64,000 nucleotides of DNA, taken from the NCBI RefSeq assembly GCF_019175385.1, contig NC_083344.1, positions 26,414,231 through 26,478,230 on the forward strand, given 5' to 3'. Below, in pieces: positions 33,503 through 44,845 of this stretch. A model generated the notes under the pieces. It saw nothing but the letters and a program-made list of their open reading frames with translations. It searched no databases and was not told the origin of the DNA. Position 1 is the first letter of the stretch, and each line of letters begins with the position of its first letter. Made by a program: the position numbers and the translations under genes. The stretch is from Lycium barbarum. Lineage: Eukaryota > Streptophyta > Magnoliopsida > Solanales > Solanaceae.

Positions 33503-36500
33503 TGTCACGACCCAACCCCGTAGGCCGCGACTAGTGTCCGACGTGGACACTCGTATATACTTACCCACCAAATCTCACTTATGCCTATATATTATGAATC
33601 TCGTGCGTCCCGAATTATAAACATATCTTTTAAACCATTATTTATATCATAACACATAGATCGATCATATTAACGTAGTGTAGGGGCAAACTGGGCACAA
33701 ACCAAGCAAACATCACTGACCAAACACGACCCATGACCCACATACATGTCTACAGGCCTCTAATACAGACAACGGAATCATATGACGGGACAGGGCCCCG
33801 CCGTACCCAAAATAACCATAAACACGAAATCATATACACCAGAGAGTTCTGTACCGAAAGTATGGGCTCCGGATCAAAGGAGCACTCCAAGCAGCAGACT
33901 GTGTACCCTAGGCTGGCGGATCACCACAATAAGCGTCTGTACCTGCGGGCATGAAACGCAGCCCCCGAAGAAAGGGGGTCAGTACGGAATATGTACTGAG
34001 TATGTAAAGAATGAGTACATGGTCCAGAATATCAAATCACTCACTCCCCAGACCCAGATCATACAGATCATCACAAATCATACAAACCGATATAACCTGT
34101 CAAAAGGGTTGCCAAACGTACAGGGTTTCCAGACACAACTTATGCCTACCTAGCTCATGTGTCAGCCGGAATGTATGACATACATAATACTCAGATGACG
34201 TCATATATAAAAAGGAACACGGGACTTACCGGGTACTCAGATGATATAGTATACCGGTTGGAATACAGGACGTACAGAGTATCAGAACTTACTTTCCAGA
34301 CGCAGATCACACATAGTGCACATTATATTCATATGCCATATCAGAACGCCATAGCGTATCGGATCAAATGCTGCAACCTGGGAATCATATGATGTTTACA
34401 AAAAGTGTGCCACCTCGAGCTCAGCCCAGTACAGTGGTCACACCATACATAAACGTATCGTATCAGGCGGCGTATAGCCGGAGTATATCATATCAGATCA
34501 TATCATATCATATAGGAAAACGCGTCTACAAGGGGTATGCCACGTCGAGCTCGGCCCAGTACAGTGGTCATCCCAAGCAGAAACTGCCCGTTTTTCCCGC
34601 TCGAGCTCTGCCCAGTACACGGGTCACGGATCAGTCTCGGGAGCTCGAGCTCTGCCCAGTACACTCCCAACGCGTCCGCCTGGTATCAGATTATGTAGCG
34701 CAGATACTGTCCGCTTTAGGGATCGAGCTCAGCCCAGACCACCCCTCACGGTTTTATTTCAGAACACTGTGGACAACATAGGGGAACAGCGCACGATAAC
34801 ATATCCTTGCCCGGCTCAGTGAATAGACATGCTAAGGCTCGCACGAGCAGAGTAGTGAGAAACCAGATGCACATGGAAACCAAGACTCGACAGACAAGCG
34901 TCCTTACCGATACCTGGAGGCTCGGAACAGATTTCAGGTCAATCCAACGTAGTATGAGAAAGTTACGAGCGTTTGAAGTACAGAACGCTTCGTAAGCGTT
35001 TCAGAAGCCTTTTTCGGAGAATCAGAGTCATAGTCATACCAGGCACCTTCAGATGTCCTTACGAATCAGATCAAACAGAGATTTTGGAACCATATGTACA
35101 TACAGAAAGATCATGAGCGTTTTTGGTACCGGAACCTCTTCGGGCACTTCTAAGCAATCCGATGTCGTATACGAAAGTTGGAGACGCTAAAGTTTACAGA
35201 AAACATTCATATTGGATACTCACATCAGAGTACTTGTATCAGAATACTCATAGTAGAATACTTATAATAGAACACTTACATCAAAAATCTTGTTTCAAAA
35301 TGCTTATGTCGAATACTTATTTCAGAAGACTCATATCATAATACTTTATCCGGATACTTATATCAAAATACTTACATCAGATTACTTATATCAAAATATT
35401 TATATCGGGATACTTATATCAAAATACTTCTAGCGGAGTACTTGTATCGGAACACCTATGCCCGGATACTCATGTCAACAAAAGGGCATACGGTCGAATT
35501 GTCATAGTGCGCGTGATCAATAACCGGCCCGGGAACCGGTGAACGATATCGTAATAAAGGGGCACGAGCAGAGTCATGAGCGACTAATACAATTTATAAA
35601 TCGAAATAGTTATAAAACTTGATATAATCATATATCAGCCCATTAGTCAGACTAGTTCGAACAATTGGTCAATACAGGATTTATTTCACGAAATTACTTT
35701 CAAAGTTACATTTATAGTTCGAAATGTAATTTAGAACGTCAGGGACAGTCAAGACATTATTCTATGATAGCCAAAGTCATAACAATAATCTTTTTCCGAC
35801 ACTATACAAAAATACGCCTATTAGAACAAACAAAGGAGTCTCGGGATTAGTGGGCCCACCTCGGGTCATGTCGAGGGGGCGGACCTGAATCACAAGTATT
35901 AGGATTTATGGAATCATCAATGGAAGTTTCGAAGCTATTCTATTACATTTACCAAAGTTTCGGACGTTTGATCATTTTCCAACAAAATGTGAGGTTTTCT
36001 AATTCAATTAGATTGAATGAATAGTACTCAAATTCAAATTCGAATTTCCATGAACGGAACTGTCCCCGAGGCTCAAGTATCGACCTAGTATACTTAGGAC
36101 ATGCCAAAAGAAGGAATGGGTTAGCTTTACATACCTTACGTGCGTCTTTCGCTCGCTTAAACTCAAATCCCGTTTCGCCCGGAATCTACAAATGGTCAAA
36201 GTTACCAATTGTAAGTTATGGATTCTAAGGATTCAACTTGAAGTTATAGTTGTCTACCGAAATTTCGGCAGCACCTCCCCTGTAAATATAGCACCCCCGA
36301 GAATTATCTCGGCTCAAATAGCAGCAACAACAACCCAACAACATCAACAATGTCACAATCATCACAAAAATGCATTATATCCTCAATAGTCTACTTTTCT
36401 ATATAGTTTACAACTTCCATCCCACTTTCCATTATCCAACTAACATCAACATTTTCCATATTCATTAGCTAGTTCAAGATCATCCAAATACATTCAATAG

Positions 36501-37643
36501 CATTCCAAACAATATTCATGAATTCAAGTATTGCCGCTAATTTCATATTCCATCTGATGTTTCTACAAACGTAACGAAACTTCCAACTCACATTGTTTTC
36601 CTTTCTAACTCTTTAACAACAACAAAAATTCAAATTTGAATCTTACTTCCATACTTATATAAAAATCTTACAAAATTCATATAATTTCTCATAATCACAT
36701 ACAAGCAAATTCAATGCCAATTCAAATCATTAAACCTTCATTTGCATTGTAAAGATCACAACAACACAACTAACATGTTAAACAAAATAAATCCATCATT
36801 ATTTCATCATAACATAACCCACGGCCAACATGGCAATTTTTCCACTTCATCCAATTTTCATTCAACTCTCATTTCCAATGCAAATTCCACAATTATCACA
36901 ACTAGAATACAACTTAAAATTCAACTCATTCCACTTACACATTGATACACACACACGGCCAAACTCTATATTCCATACCCACTTTGCAAACTTCAATTTT
37001 TCCATACAATCAACTCATTCCCACATACTACAACACAAACAAGACTTCTTAACATAATTAAAAGGGATGAATTCTTACCTTTCCTTCAACTTCCAACTTT
37101 CCCGCAAACGTGGTTCTCTCACTAAACTAATTATACCACGTCGAAGAGCGCCTTGAACTTATCAATAATTCAAGAAAGACAAGATTTTTGGATTGGAATC
37201 AAGGCTAGGAAATTTTTTTTCTTTTCCTTTCACTAGGGCCGAATGCCCTTGTTTTGTGGTGTTCTTCAATTTTTTTGAGAGTGTTCTTGAACTTTCTTGA
37301 TCATGAAATCCTTTATATTAATTTGTCACATGACTTAGTCACATGACAATTAATAACATGGGTTTGGGCTAGCATTATGGACCATGGCCGGCCACCTTGT
37401 GGCTTTGGGCCTCAATTTTTCCTCAAATTTTTGTGAGCCCAAATTGTTAGAATTCTCATTTTAAAATTCCTGAAACTAATTTCCAAAATTCCAATTTTGC
37501 CCTTGGCCTTCCCCGATGTCTCCGCGTCAACACTTTTCATAAAAAACAACATATATGTCAAATGAAATTTAAAGGGGGCCTTATTCTTTACAAGTCACAA
37601 TTATTCCAAATTTTCCGGATACGCGAAAACACGGGATATAACA
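33503..37643 (-). repeat. Element A 5' LTR (4.1 kb)
   Basis: Uninterrupted copy of the A LTR, with twin stem-loop at 33962-33999, minisatellite at about 35214-35474 and TATA-like box on - at 37312-37319. It shows the empty target site of element B near 37125-37133 (ctaattatacc). No protein-coding capacity recognised. The short frames repeated in both LTRs are LTR duplication. Confidence 0.9.
33962..33999 (-). promoter_or_regulatory. Twin stem-loop, element A right LTR
   Basis: Same ccccc / ggggg plus TCAGTAC / GTACTGA arrangement as the left copy. Confidence 0.65.
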
Positions 37644-38632
37644 AAAAGTATATTTGGACTTGTATTTTTCTGATCTTTAACTCCCCTAGCTTCATCTTGT
37701 GTTATAATATCAATTGTATTATCATGCTGTACTTGTGAATCTACACTCTCTTTCCCTTGACTTTTCTGCTTTTGCTCCTTACTAGAAGGTTCTTTCTCTA
37801 CACTACTGCTTTCTTGAGATTGTTTTTACTGTCTATTCTCCTGGTCTTTGTTGTGGCTATTCAGATCCTACTTTTATTGTTCTTTACTATTTGCTTCCTT
37901 GTCTGCATTTTTGGCAACTAATTTTGGTGTGGTTGGACTCACATGGTGCTCCTTATTGTGAAAATTGTTATCAACCCATTGTTTTGTAGTTAATTGTTCC
38001 TTCTCCTTTACCTTGTTACCAGGAACATTTGTTGGGCTGTTTACTTATGCAATATCTGCCTCTTCTTTGTCAAGAATAGCAAAGGTATTACTTGTCTTCT
38101 TTTCCTATTTCTGACAAAATAATTCCAGAACTGTCTTTAACATAATTGTTTCTTCTTCGCATCCATTCCTGACTTCCTTGATAATTCCATCCCATTCTAT
38201 TATTCATCTTTTATTGTTGTGCAGTAACTTCTTCTTTCTTGTTTTCTTTTTTTAGCTCTTCTCTATACTTCTTTTCCAGCTCTGGGTTCAAGACCCTACA
38301 TTCACTCTTTCCATGTCCTTACAATTTGCAGTGTTTGCAATACTTAGGAAGGCAATCATAATTAATCCTAATCCACTTTGATTTGACCATGCCAGTTGTT
38401 CATCTACTTTAGCAATCTTTATTCTCTTGGGCTATTCAGTCAATAAGTCCATTTGAATTTTAACTTTTGCACAACTTGGCCTAGTTTTATTTTGCAGTTG
38501 GCAAATCCACTGTCAATGGCTTTCAAACTGCAGTTGCCATTGAAAACACTGCCTCTCTTGCAAAGGTAGTAATTTAGGAAAGATGATCGATGCTACTGCT
38601 ACAGATGTTTCCTCCTCAAGCTTGAACCATAG
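37644..38632 (-). pseudogene. LINE ORF1, central part with zinc knuckle
   Basis: Middle of LINE ORF1 on -. A knuckle of the CX2CX4HX4C type (YCKHCKL.GHGKSECRV, one internal stop) is at about 38300-38346, followed by NPELEKKY and a Lys/Glu/Gln-rich low-complexity tail. The segment before the knuckle includes KTRPSCAKVKIQMDL, the usual linker after DUF4283. Many stops and shifts. ORF1 proteins of this type bind LINE RNA. Confidence 0.78.
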
Positions 38633-39318
38633 TGTTATATCCCGTATTTTATACGTTCGGATATTTCAAGGTAGTCGTGGCAAAGCTAAGGGAATGACCA
38701 TCTCCCAAAAAAATTTTAATGTACAAGTTGGTTATGAATATTAGTAGTATGGAAATATCGGGAAAGGTTAAGGATAAAATGAGGAATTCGCAAAATGGTT
38801 CATGGAAATAATGCGGAAGGCCAGGGGCAAAACGGGAATTTCACACAAGGATCAGGGATAAAGATTTTATTATCTGAGTATGAGAATGTATATCTATATG
38901 GCATTTGGAGAGCGTAGGAAGTAAATCGGTTAACGTGATCACTCGAGGATAGCCCTCGTAACCATAAGTCAAGGTGGGGCCCACCCATCGATATTTTATT
39001 AAAGACACATAAAGAGATATATGGGTAGTACATGTGAAGTTGAGCAAGTCCTAAGAAGGAACCATAAGCCAAAAATGAGTGTAAGCCCTCCAAAAGGACA
39101 ATTTAAGAAAACGTTTCCGGATGACCTGACTTGGAGGGGCAAAAACGGCATTATACGTTTGGAATTGGGAAAAACCCCAGAAATAAAAGTTGTAGATAAT
39201 TGAATTAGCTTTCCAACGGTAGGTCGTGGACCCTCACAAGATGTCGGGATCAAAAGTTATGGCTATTTTAAGAGAGAGACCTTAAACTGCCAAAAGAAAT
39301 AATAAAGAGAACCGCGGG

Positions 39319-39365
39319 CCCCACGTGGGGAGGTCGGTGAAACCGACTTAGGGGTGCTATAAATA
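39319..39365 (+). promoter_or_regulatory. G-box palindrome and TATA box of the solo LTR
   Basis: ccccacgtgggg (39319-39330) is a perfect 12-bp palindrome around the G-box CACGTG. A hairpin gtcggt / accgac follows at 39333-39347, and tataaata is at 39358-39365. Transcription start would be expected near 39390. G-boxes bind bZIP and bHLH factors, so light, ABA or stress control is possible but not shown. Confidence 0.7.
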
Positions 39366-41196
39366 CCCCCATAAATCCCATTTTTCAGCAAGATTATCAT
39401 CCTAAAATTTCTAGAATTCTCTCAAACTTCTCCCAAATATTATAGTTTGAAAAATCAAGAATTTAACAAGATTTCGCCAAACTAGTCCGTGAAAGGTGAT
39501 TGTTCTTCCTTCTACTCAAGTGTGGCGTTGGAGAAAATTTATGTGGCTGAGTTTCTTCAAGTATAAGGTATTTTATTCATCCCATATCTTGTGTTGAGTT
39601 TATTTTAAGGTCTAGCAAGCTTTAAAAACGAAAATAGTTATGGAGAAGGGTCATAAAGTGTTGTGTTGAAGCTATTGTGTTTATGGGGTGTTTGAACATG
39701 TTGTGGCCGTGTGTATGGACTGATTTATATATGTAAAGATGGTATATAATATTGTTAGTTTGTTGACGAGATTATACTCCTCGATTGGGACGAAAGGAAG
39801 TGCATATTGTTGTTGTATGTTGAAAAACATCGTGTGGGATGTTTATGGAACATATTGTTATGAATAAAAGTGTTGTGACGTTGATATTATTGGAATGATT
39901 GTTGGTATTGTTGTTGATAATTTGGCTGGGTTGAATTCCCGGATTGCTGTTGATTAAAAATTGGCCGAGTTAGATTCTCGGGGATGGTGTATTTACAGAG
40001 GAGATGCTGCCGAAATTTCGGCAGATAACAAGTAAATGTATTTGAAGGATTAAGAGAGGCATATGATAATGAACCTAACGATGGTGTCAATCTTCTTGAA
40101 TGTAGACTAGCGATAGCAGAGTTGGACAAGTAAGCGTAGCTAGTAAGGCGCGGCGCAGGTATGTTAAAGCTCGACCCTTTTCTTCTTTGGCATGATCTCT
40201 ATGTCGCAAGTTTACGAATGTTTCCATAGTTTCCTTATCTTCAAAAGTTATAAGCCTATAACACTAAGGTATAAGTCTTTCCCTAATAGTTTACAAACTG
40301 TTTTCCAAAATACCCATATTTTTCCAAAAACCAAGTTTTAAGAAGTCGAAAGCTTTTATGACTAGAACGACGAATATGATTCTTATAATGACAATGATAA
40401 TGCCAGATATGAGAAAACGTCTATGATGAGTATGTTAAGAATAGTTCCACGTTGGAAAATCCTAAGTTATGGGTTCGACATGAATATGGGAATATTGAGT
40501 TATTTCTTGATTCTTAACTTTACTCCTTGATAACAATTCTATTTTCTTTCAAAAACTTTAAAGCATATGATTCAACGTCTTATGAAATATATGATCTTAT
40601 CCTATGTTATTTGCTATTAGCCTCATCTTGTATAATTGTTCCTTCAAGGTGAGACGTGACGACCATGATGATTCCATAATATAATCGGAGGTTATCGACC
40701 TTACGTCACTCCGATAGAGTTGTAGTTTTTCTTTGGGTTCTCATGCATGCTGTTTATATGTTATACGTATAAGTATATGTATATGGGAAAGTTGGGAAAG
40801 AGGGAAGGCGCTATAGACGCACAGCCACCTGATCAGTTGGAGTATGATACATGATATCGTCCCGGACGCGGGATATATGGCTAAATGGAGCGGAGCCGAC
40901 GCCTCGGCAATACGATACGTTCTATTTTCTATATATATGGAAAGAAATGTTTTCCAAGAGAGTAAAGTATTACATGTACATATGGATCGGGCTGCACGTT
41001 CCGCAGTAATATGTTATAGTATATGCACATATGGATCGGGCTGCACGTTCCACAGCGCTAAGTATGCATGCCATTCGCCCCCAGGGCCACTCATATGTAC
41101 AGGTTACTCTTTTATCCTATGACATGTTCTATGTTTCCATGCAGTTATTATTCATACACACATTTCTTACTATGTTACTATTCCTGCCTTACATAC

Positions 41197-41235
41197 TCAG
41201 TACATTGCTCGTACTGACCCCTCTTCTTCGGGGGG
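41197..41235 (+). promoter_or_regulatory. Twin stem-loop, solo LTR
   Basis: TCAGTAC / GTACTGA with loop attgctc (41197-41217), then cccc / gggg (41218-41235). Stem 2 is C/G-only as in element A. Confidence 0.65.
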
Positions 41236-41609
41236 CTGCGTTTCATGCCGCGCAGGTACACCCAGATGATGCGAAGTTAGCATAGCAGATGTTCCAGCGG
41301 AGTTAGTTGGCTCCATCCTGGAGTGCTGCCGAGTCAGAGTATATGTACTATGACACTTTGTTCGAAGTTAGAGACTTTGCAGACAGAGTCGTGGGTTTCG
41401 GGAGTCAGTTTGTATTATGATACAAGTTTTACTCAGCTACAGATTTTATTGATTTGAAAGTAACAAAAAGAATATTTCAGTAAATTTTATTATGTGTACT
41501 TGATTTAGGGGTTCAAAAGGTTATATATGTAATAAGAGTCAGCGGGTTCGCTCGGCTCCGAATATGGGGTCGGGTGCCCATCACACCCTAGTAAAGTCGG
41601 GGTGTGACA

Positions 41610-42224
41610 CATAGATCCCACACCAAAGGTCTCATTTGGCAATAATATCCCTTAACATCCAGATAGTATGCTGGTGTTTAGAGCATTCACACATAATCTT
41701 CCAACAAAGATAGACGACTCAAAATATATCTTTCATCAATTAAACCAATGGTTGTTGTACCTTTTATTCCACATTGAATAGGGATCTCATCTCTCAAAAC
41801 CTTAATATCTATATTGCCATATGAGAATTTGCCTAATACAGCATATTGAAGGTTCTCCTTTATTATTATTTGTTGTACTTCATTTGTACTCCAAGAAATG
41901 TAAGGTTCCCCATCCACATATGTAACAACTTTGGATGGAATATTATTTTGTGGACAATTTTGAGGATTTTTTATTGTCTTTAAAAAACTGGTATAATTGT
42001 TACTATATGGTTGTGTCTCCGAAATCTGGTAGGCAAAACATTAAGATACATTTGATCAATAGGCAAACCATTAGGATTTGGTTACTTTTATGATATTGAC
42101 GAAGTATCAATTTTGGTTGAGGGTGTCAAAGAAGGGAGGGGTGGGAAATTAGAAACTGTAGGCGATGAGTGAGAAAGATGTGGAGCATCCCAGTTGGTGA
42201 CTGTGCACCGGTCGAATTGGCCAT
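41610..42224 (-). pseudogene. LINE ORF1, N-terminal part (DUF4283-like)
   Basis: On - the ATG with first base 42224 lies in a good context (ccaccATGG) and opens a Ser/Pro-rich N-terminus that soon frameshifts. The domain follows at about 41945-41690: VVTYVDGEPYISW, NLQYAVLGKFSYG, IPIQCGIKG, ERYILSRLSLLEDYV. This pattern is typical of the DUF4283 region of plant LINE ORF1 proteins. The solo LTR cuts it at 41610. Confidence 0.82.
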
Positions 42225-42290
42225 GGTGGCCTGCGGCGTTAGTGTATTCTAGGGTTTATCACAAAGGCTAGGTTTAGAGCCTAGAGATCG

Positions 42291-42887
42291 TATACCGTAT
42301 CAGTTTTGGTTGAGGGTATAGAGAAATCTTTTCTTATCCTTATCTAGCACCGAATCTGATTTGAGGTACCCCTACTAACGGGATGATGAACATAACCATA
42401 ATGAGTGATTCTGCTTCTATGTTATGATTGTGATTCAGCTATTTGCCATGACTTCTATTGTTTGTGTTGGCCTAGCTACTCGGGAGGAAGGGTAGGTACT
42501 ATGGATCCTAATTGGGTTTGCCTAGACATTCGGGAGGAAGAGTGGCCATCGAGGGTCGATATCCTCGGTGTGATTCATGCCTAGCCATTCGGGAGGAAGA
42601 GTGGTTATCGAAACTTGATAGCCCCTGCTTGGTCTTTCCCTAGCTATTAAGGCGAAAGGGTAGCCGTAGTGAGATGATAGCTCTGATGTGGTGCTTCTAT
42701 GCAGTTTAGGAAACCTTAAGTGGTCATCCCTTCGTCATATTGATTTGGGCCTGTATTGGCATGTGTCATACTTTGATTGCATGTGAGTGGCTTGTTGATG
42801 ATCTTTAATTCATGAGTGATAAGACTTAATGTGATACATGGGACAACAAGTTGAAATTGACATATCCCTATGTTATTGGATTTTACT
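42291..42887 (+). repeat. Family E LTR, left part
   Basis: Left piece of an old LTR on +. The piece at 59758-60486 continues it once element D and one ttact duplication are removed. It contains four tandem units with cgggaggaag (42470-42696). The true start is uncertain. A 30-base stretch at 42298-42327 resembles LINE sequence at 42101-42130. Confidence 0.65.
42470..42696 (+). repeat. Tandem repeat, four 50-59 bp units
   Basis: Units start at about 42470, 42520, 42579 and 42638 with cctagctattcgggaggaag or a variant. They resemble, in kind, the GC-rich spaced modules of the other LTRs here. Confidence 0.8.
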
Positions 42888-43615
42888 TGTAACATCCCGT
42901 AAATCCGAGTTAGGTGTGAATGTATGAAATTAGTGTAAAGATGATATTTTAGCTATATGAATCCATTCGGGATGAATTCAGATGATAAACAGTCATTTTG
43001 AAGTCAAACGAAAAAGTTAATGTCACCACCCGACTAGGGGGCCGCGACGAGCACCCGGTGCTACCCCACCCGGACACCCCTTAACACACATGCACATAAT
43101 ATCTAGGCGATTCATAAATCAAGTCATGCATTCTAGTCATCAATCATATTAGTCCCGTTGGGCGACAATCATCTTGGATAACATCATAGGCATCTATGCC
43201 ACATCAAATGTACAAGGCCGAAGAGGCCAACAAAATGATATACAAAACATAGGCCGACAAGGCCAAACATATCTACCCACATAGATATGTGTACGAGCCT
43301 CTAAGAAGAGTATACATATCACATGAGCGGGACAGGACCCCGCTATGCCCATGACTATATACACAAAAGAATAAGTACCCAAAAGCTAAGTCTTTAAAGC
43401 CTTATAGAATAGAAAGCGCCCATAGCCTCCAGTCCTCGTTTGGCCGGGCAGGTACCCGCGCGCGGTTAGGAAGATTGGCCGCAGAGCGGTACCACCCACC
43501 CTACCCTACCACCTATAGGCATGGCTCCGAATGAAATAAAGCTCTGCTATGTAATCTCTGAGAAAGCTGCTATGGATCAAGTCTGTCTCCCTGTGCACCT
43601 GCGGGCATGACGCAG

Positions 43616-43656
43616 CGTCCACAAACAAAAGGACGTCAGTACGAAGAATCTACTGA
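43616..43656 (-). promoter_or_regulatory. Twin stem-loop, element C 3' LTR
   Basis: cgtcc / ggacg (43616-43635), then TCAGTAC / CTACTGA (43636-43656, one mismatch). The 5' LTR copy is at 50243-50283 with the same bases. Confidence 0.65.
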
Positions 43657-44114
43657 GTATGTAAAGCATGATCAATATCGATGTAGAAGCACAATATACA
43701 ACATATGAAGTAGCATAGGAGGGGAGACAATAATATCATCATCATGGCACTTACTTACTTTCCATAGGGACTTTCCATTCCTATTGCGATACTCTTCTAA
43801 AATCCAAGAATTTTAACTTCCAAAGACCTTAAACAACATACAAATACCATAAATCTTACCTTAGATGTTGTAGGAACAAGCCTTAGTCGAAATACTCTTC
43901 TTGAGCAAAACCCTAGTTTTCCTCCATTTGGATTTCTTGACTTGAATGATCTTTAATGGGTTGGCTTACACTTGATTCACTTGTTTTATGTTGTTGATGG
44001 CTTAAAATCCTTGAAAACTTGTGTAATAAATGTAAAGAGATGTTTTAGAGAGAAGGGATGAAATGTGGAAATGATTTTATGAACTTGGTCCCTATTAAAT
44101 AACCCATTCACTAA

Positions 44115-44372
44115 TCTGTCGGGTCCATTATACGGTCCATTATACGGTCCGTATAATCGTTATACGGTCCATATAATTGACCGTAAAACGTGCCTTTCCT
44201 TCACCCTTCACTGTGACCATTTGACGGTTCATTATATGGGCCGTAAAAATTTATACAGTCCGTATAATTGACCGTAAAATTGCACCAGTGAGCAACCTTC
44301 GCTGTGATGGTTTTACGGTCCATTATACGGTCCGTAAAACATTATGTGGTCCGTATAATGTGCCGTAAAACT
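44115..44372 (-). repeat. TATACGG palindrome cluster, element C LTR
   Basis: About ten half-sites or full sites of the ttatacggtccgtataa / acggtccgtaaaac type in 260 bases, repeated in the other LTR at 51785-52035. On - they sit upstream of a TATA-like site (ttatttaat, about 44094-44102). Confidence 0.8.
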
Positions 44373-44577
44373 CACCAGTCCACTGAACTTGTTCTCGTCA
44401 CTTCGTTGATCTCCAATCCTTATGGAACCTTCTTAACACTTGTTTAACACTTCATTAGCAATCTAAGGGACGTTATAACTCTTTCCCAAAATTCCCTTAA
44501 GTCATCATTAACCCGATACTCGTATTTCACTAGTTCATTCACTTGCGTACCAACGGAAGATTTTCCAAGGTGTAACA

Positions 44578-44613
44578 TTCTTCCCCCCTTAAGAACATTC
44601 GTCCTCGAATGTT
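44578..44613 (-). other. Element C polypurine tract and pre-PPT hairpin
   Basis: On - the tract is aaggggggaagaa (44578-44590), identical to that of element B. The perfect hairpin aacattcg / cgaatgtt lies at 44594-44613. Confidence 0.88.
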
Positions 44614-44845
44614 AAGCACTAGGGGATTCTACAAAAATTTCGCCAGAGTTTCCCCTATAATATGGCACTACCAACCTATCACAACAACCCATAATATCGA
44701 TGCCTCACATGGCCACAACACAATAGCATTTAAAATTTGGCCACACACGACCCAAAAGCATAAAAAGGAAATCATACATACCTTCTGATTTTGACGTCTC
44801 ATCTTGGCCCTCGTCCAAAGGCTGAAATAAATGTGGGTATTTGGA

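Larger units (their letters stand above)
20674..37643 (-). mobile_element. Element A: gag-only gypsy with giant LTRs
   Basis: LTR element on - with perfect TSD aaaag (20669-20673 and 37644-37648). The right (5') LTR is 33503-37643, 4.1 kb. The left (3') LTR is 20674-24349 plus 30358-30865, split by element B. The internal region is only 2.6 kb (30866-33502): primer site, an intact gag, then non-coding DNA with a 5S-like segment in place of pol. Gag without pol resembles the TR-GAG class of non-autonomous plant elements. LTR copies are similar but differ at several sites and by an indel of about 46 bases near 21179-21224. Confidence 0.88.
38633..41609 (+). mobile_element. Solo LTR, 3.0 kb, in the LINE
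   Basis: TGTTATATCCC...GGTGTGACA, flanked by perfect TSD catag (38628-38632 and 41610-41614). No second LTR, primer site or internal region, so it is a solo LTR left by LTR-LTR recombination. Contains a clear core promoter (see 39319-39365), a CT-rich leader and the twin stem-loop (41197-41235). The short frames at 40844 and 41031 are not credible genes. Confidence 0.9.
16800..42290 (-). mobile_element. Plant LINE (L1 type), split by two insertions
   Basis: Non-LTR retrotransposon on -. It has ORF1 with a DUF4283-like domain and zinc knuckle, and ORF2 with AP endonuclease, RT and a zf-RVT tail. It is present as three blocks: about 16800-20673, 37644-38632 and 41610-about 42290. Element A (TSD aaaag) and a solo LTR (TSD catag) interrupt ORF1. 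Removing each insertion plus one target duplication gives continuous LINE sequence. No poly(A) tail is visible at the left, so the 3' end may be truncated. The 5' end is placed near 42290 only by loss of LINE-like sequence. Confidence 0.85.
43021..44577 (-). repeat. Element C 3' LTR, 1.0 kb deleted
   Basis: 1,557 bases against 2,459 for the 5' LTR. It lacks what is 50416-51450 in the other copy (join near 43785, ttgc microhomology). It keeps about 133 bases (43389-43521) that the 5' LTR has lost. It carries the twin stem-loop (43616-43656) and palindrome cluster (44100-44380). Confidence 0.9.

Noticed and set aside
40844..41285. 92- and 84-aa frames
   Set aside because: They lie inside the solo LTR, overlap each other in different frames, and contain repeated LTR modules.
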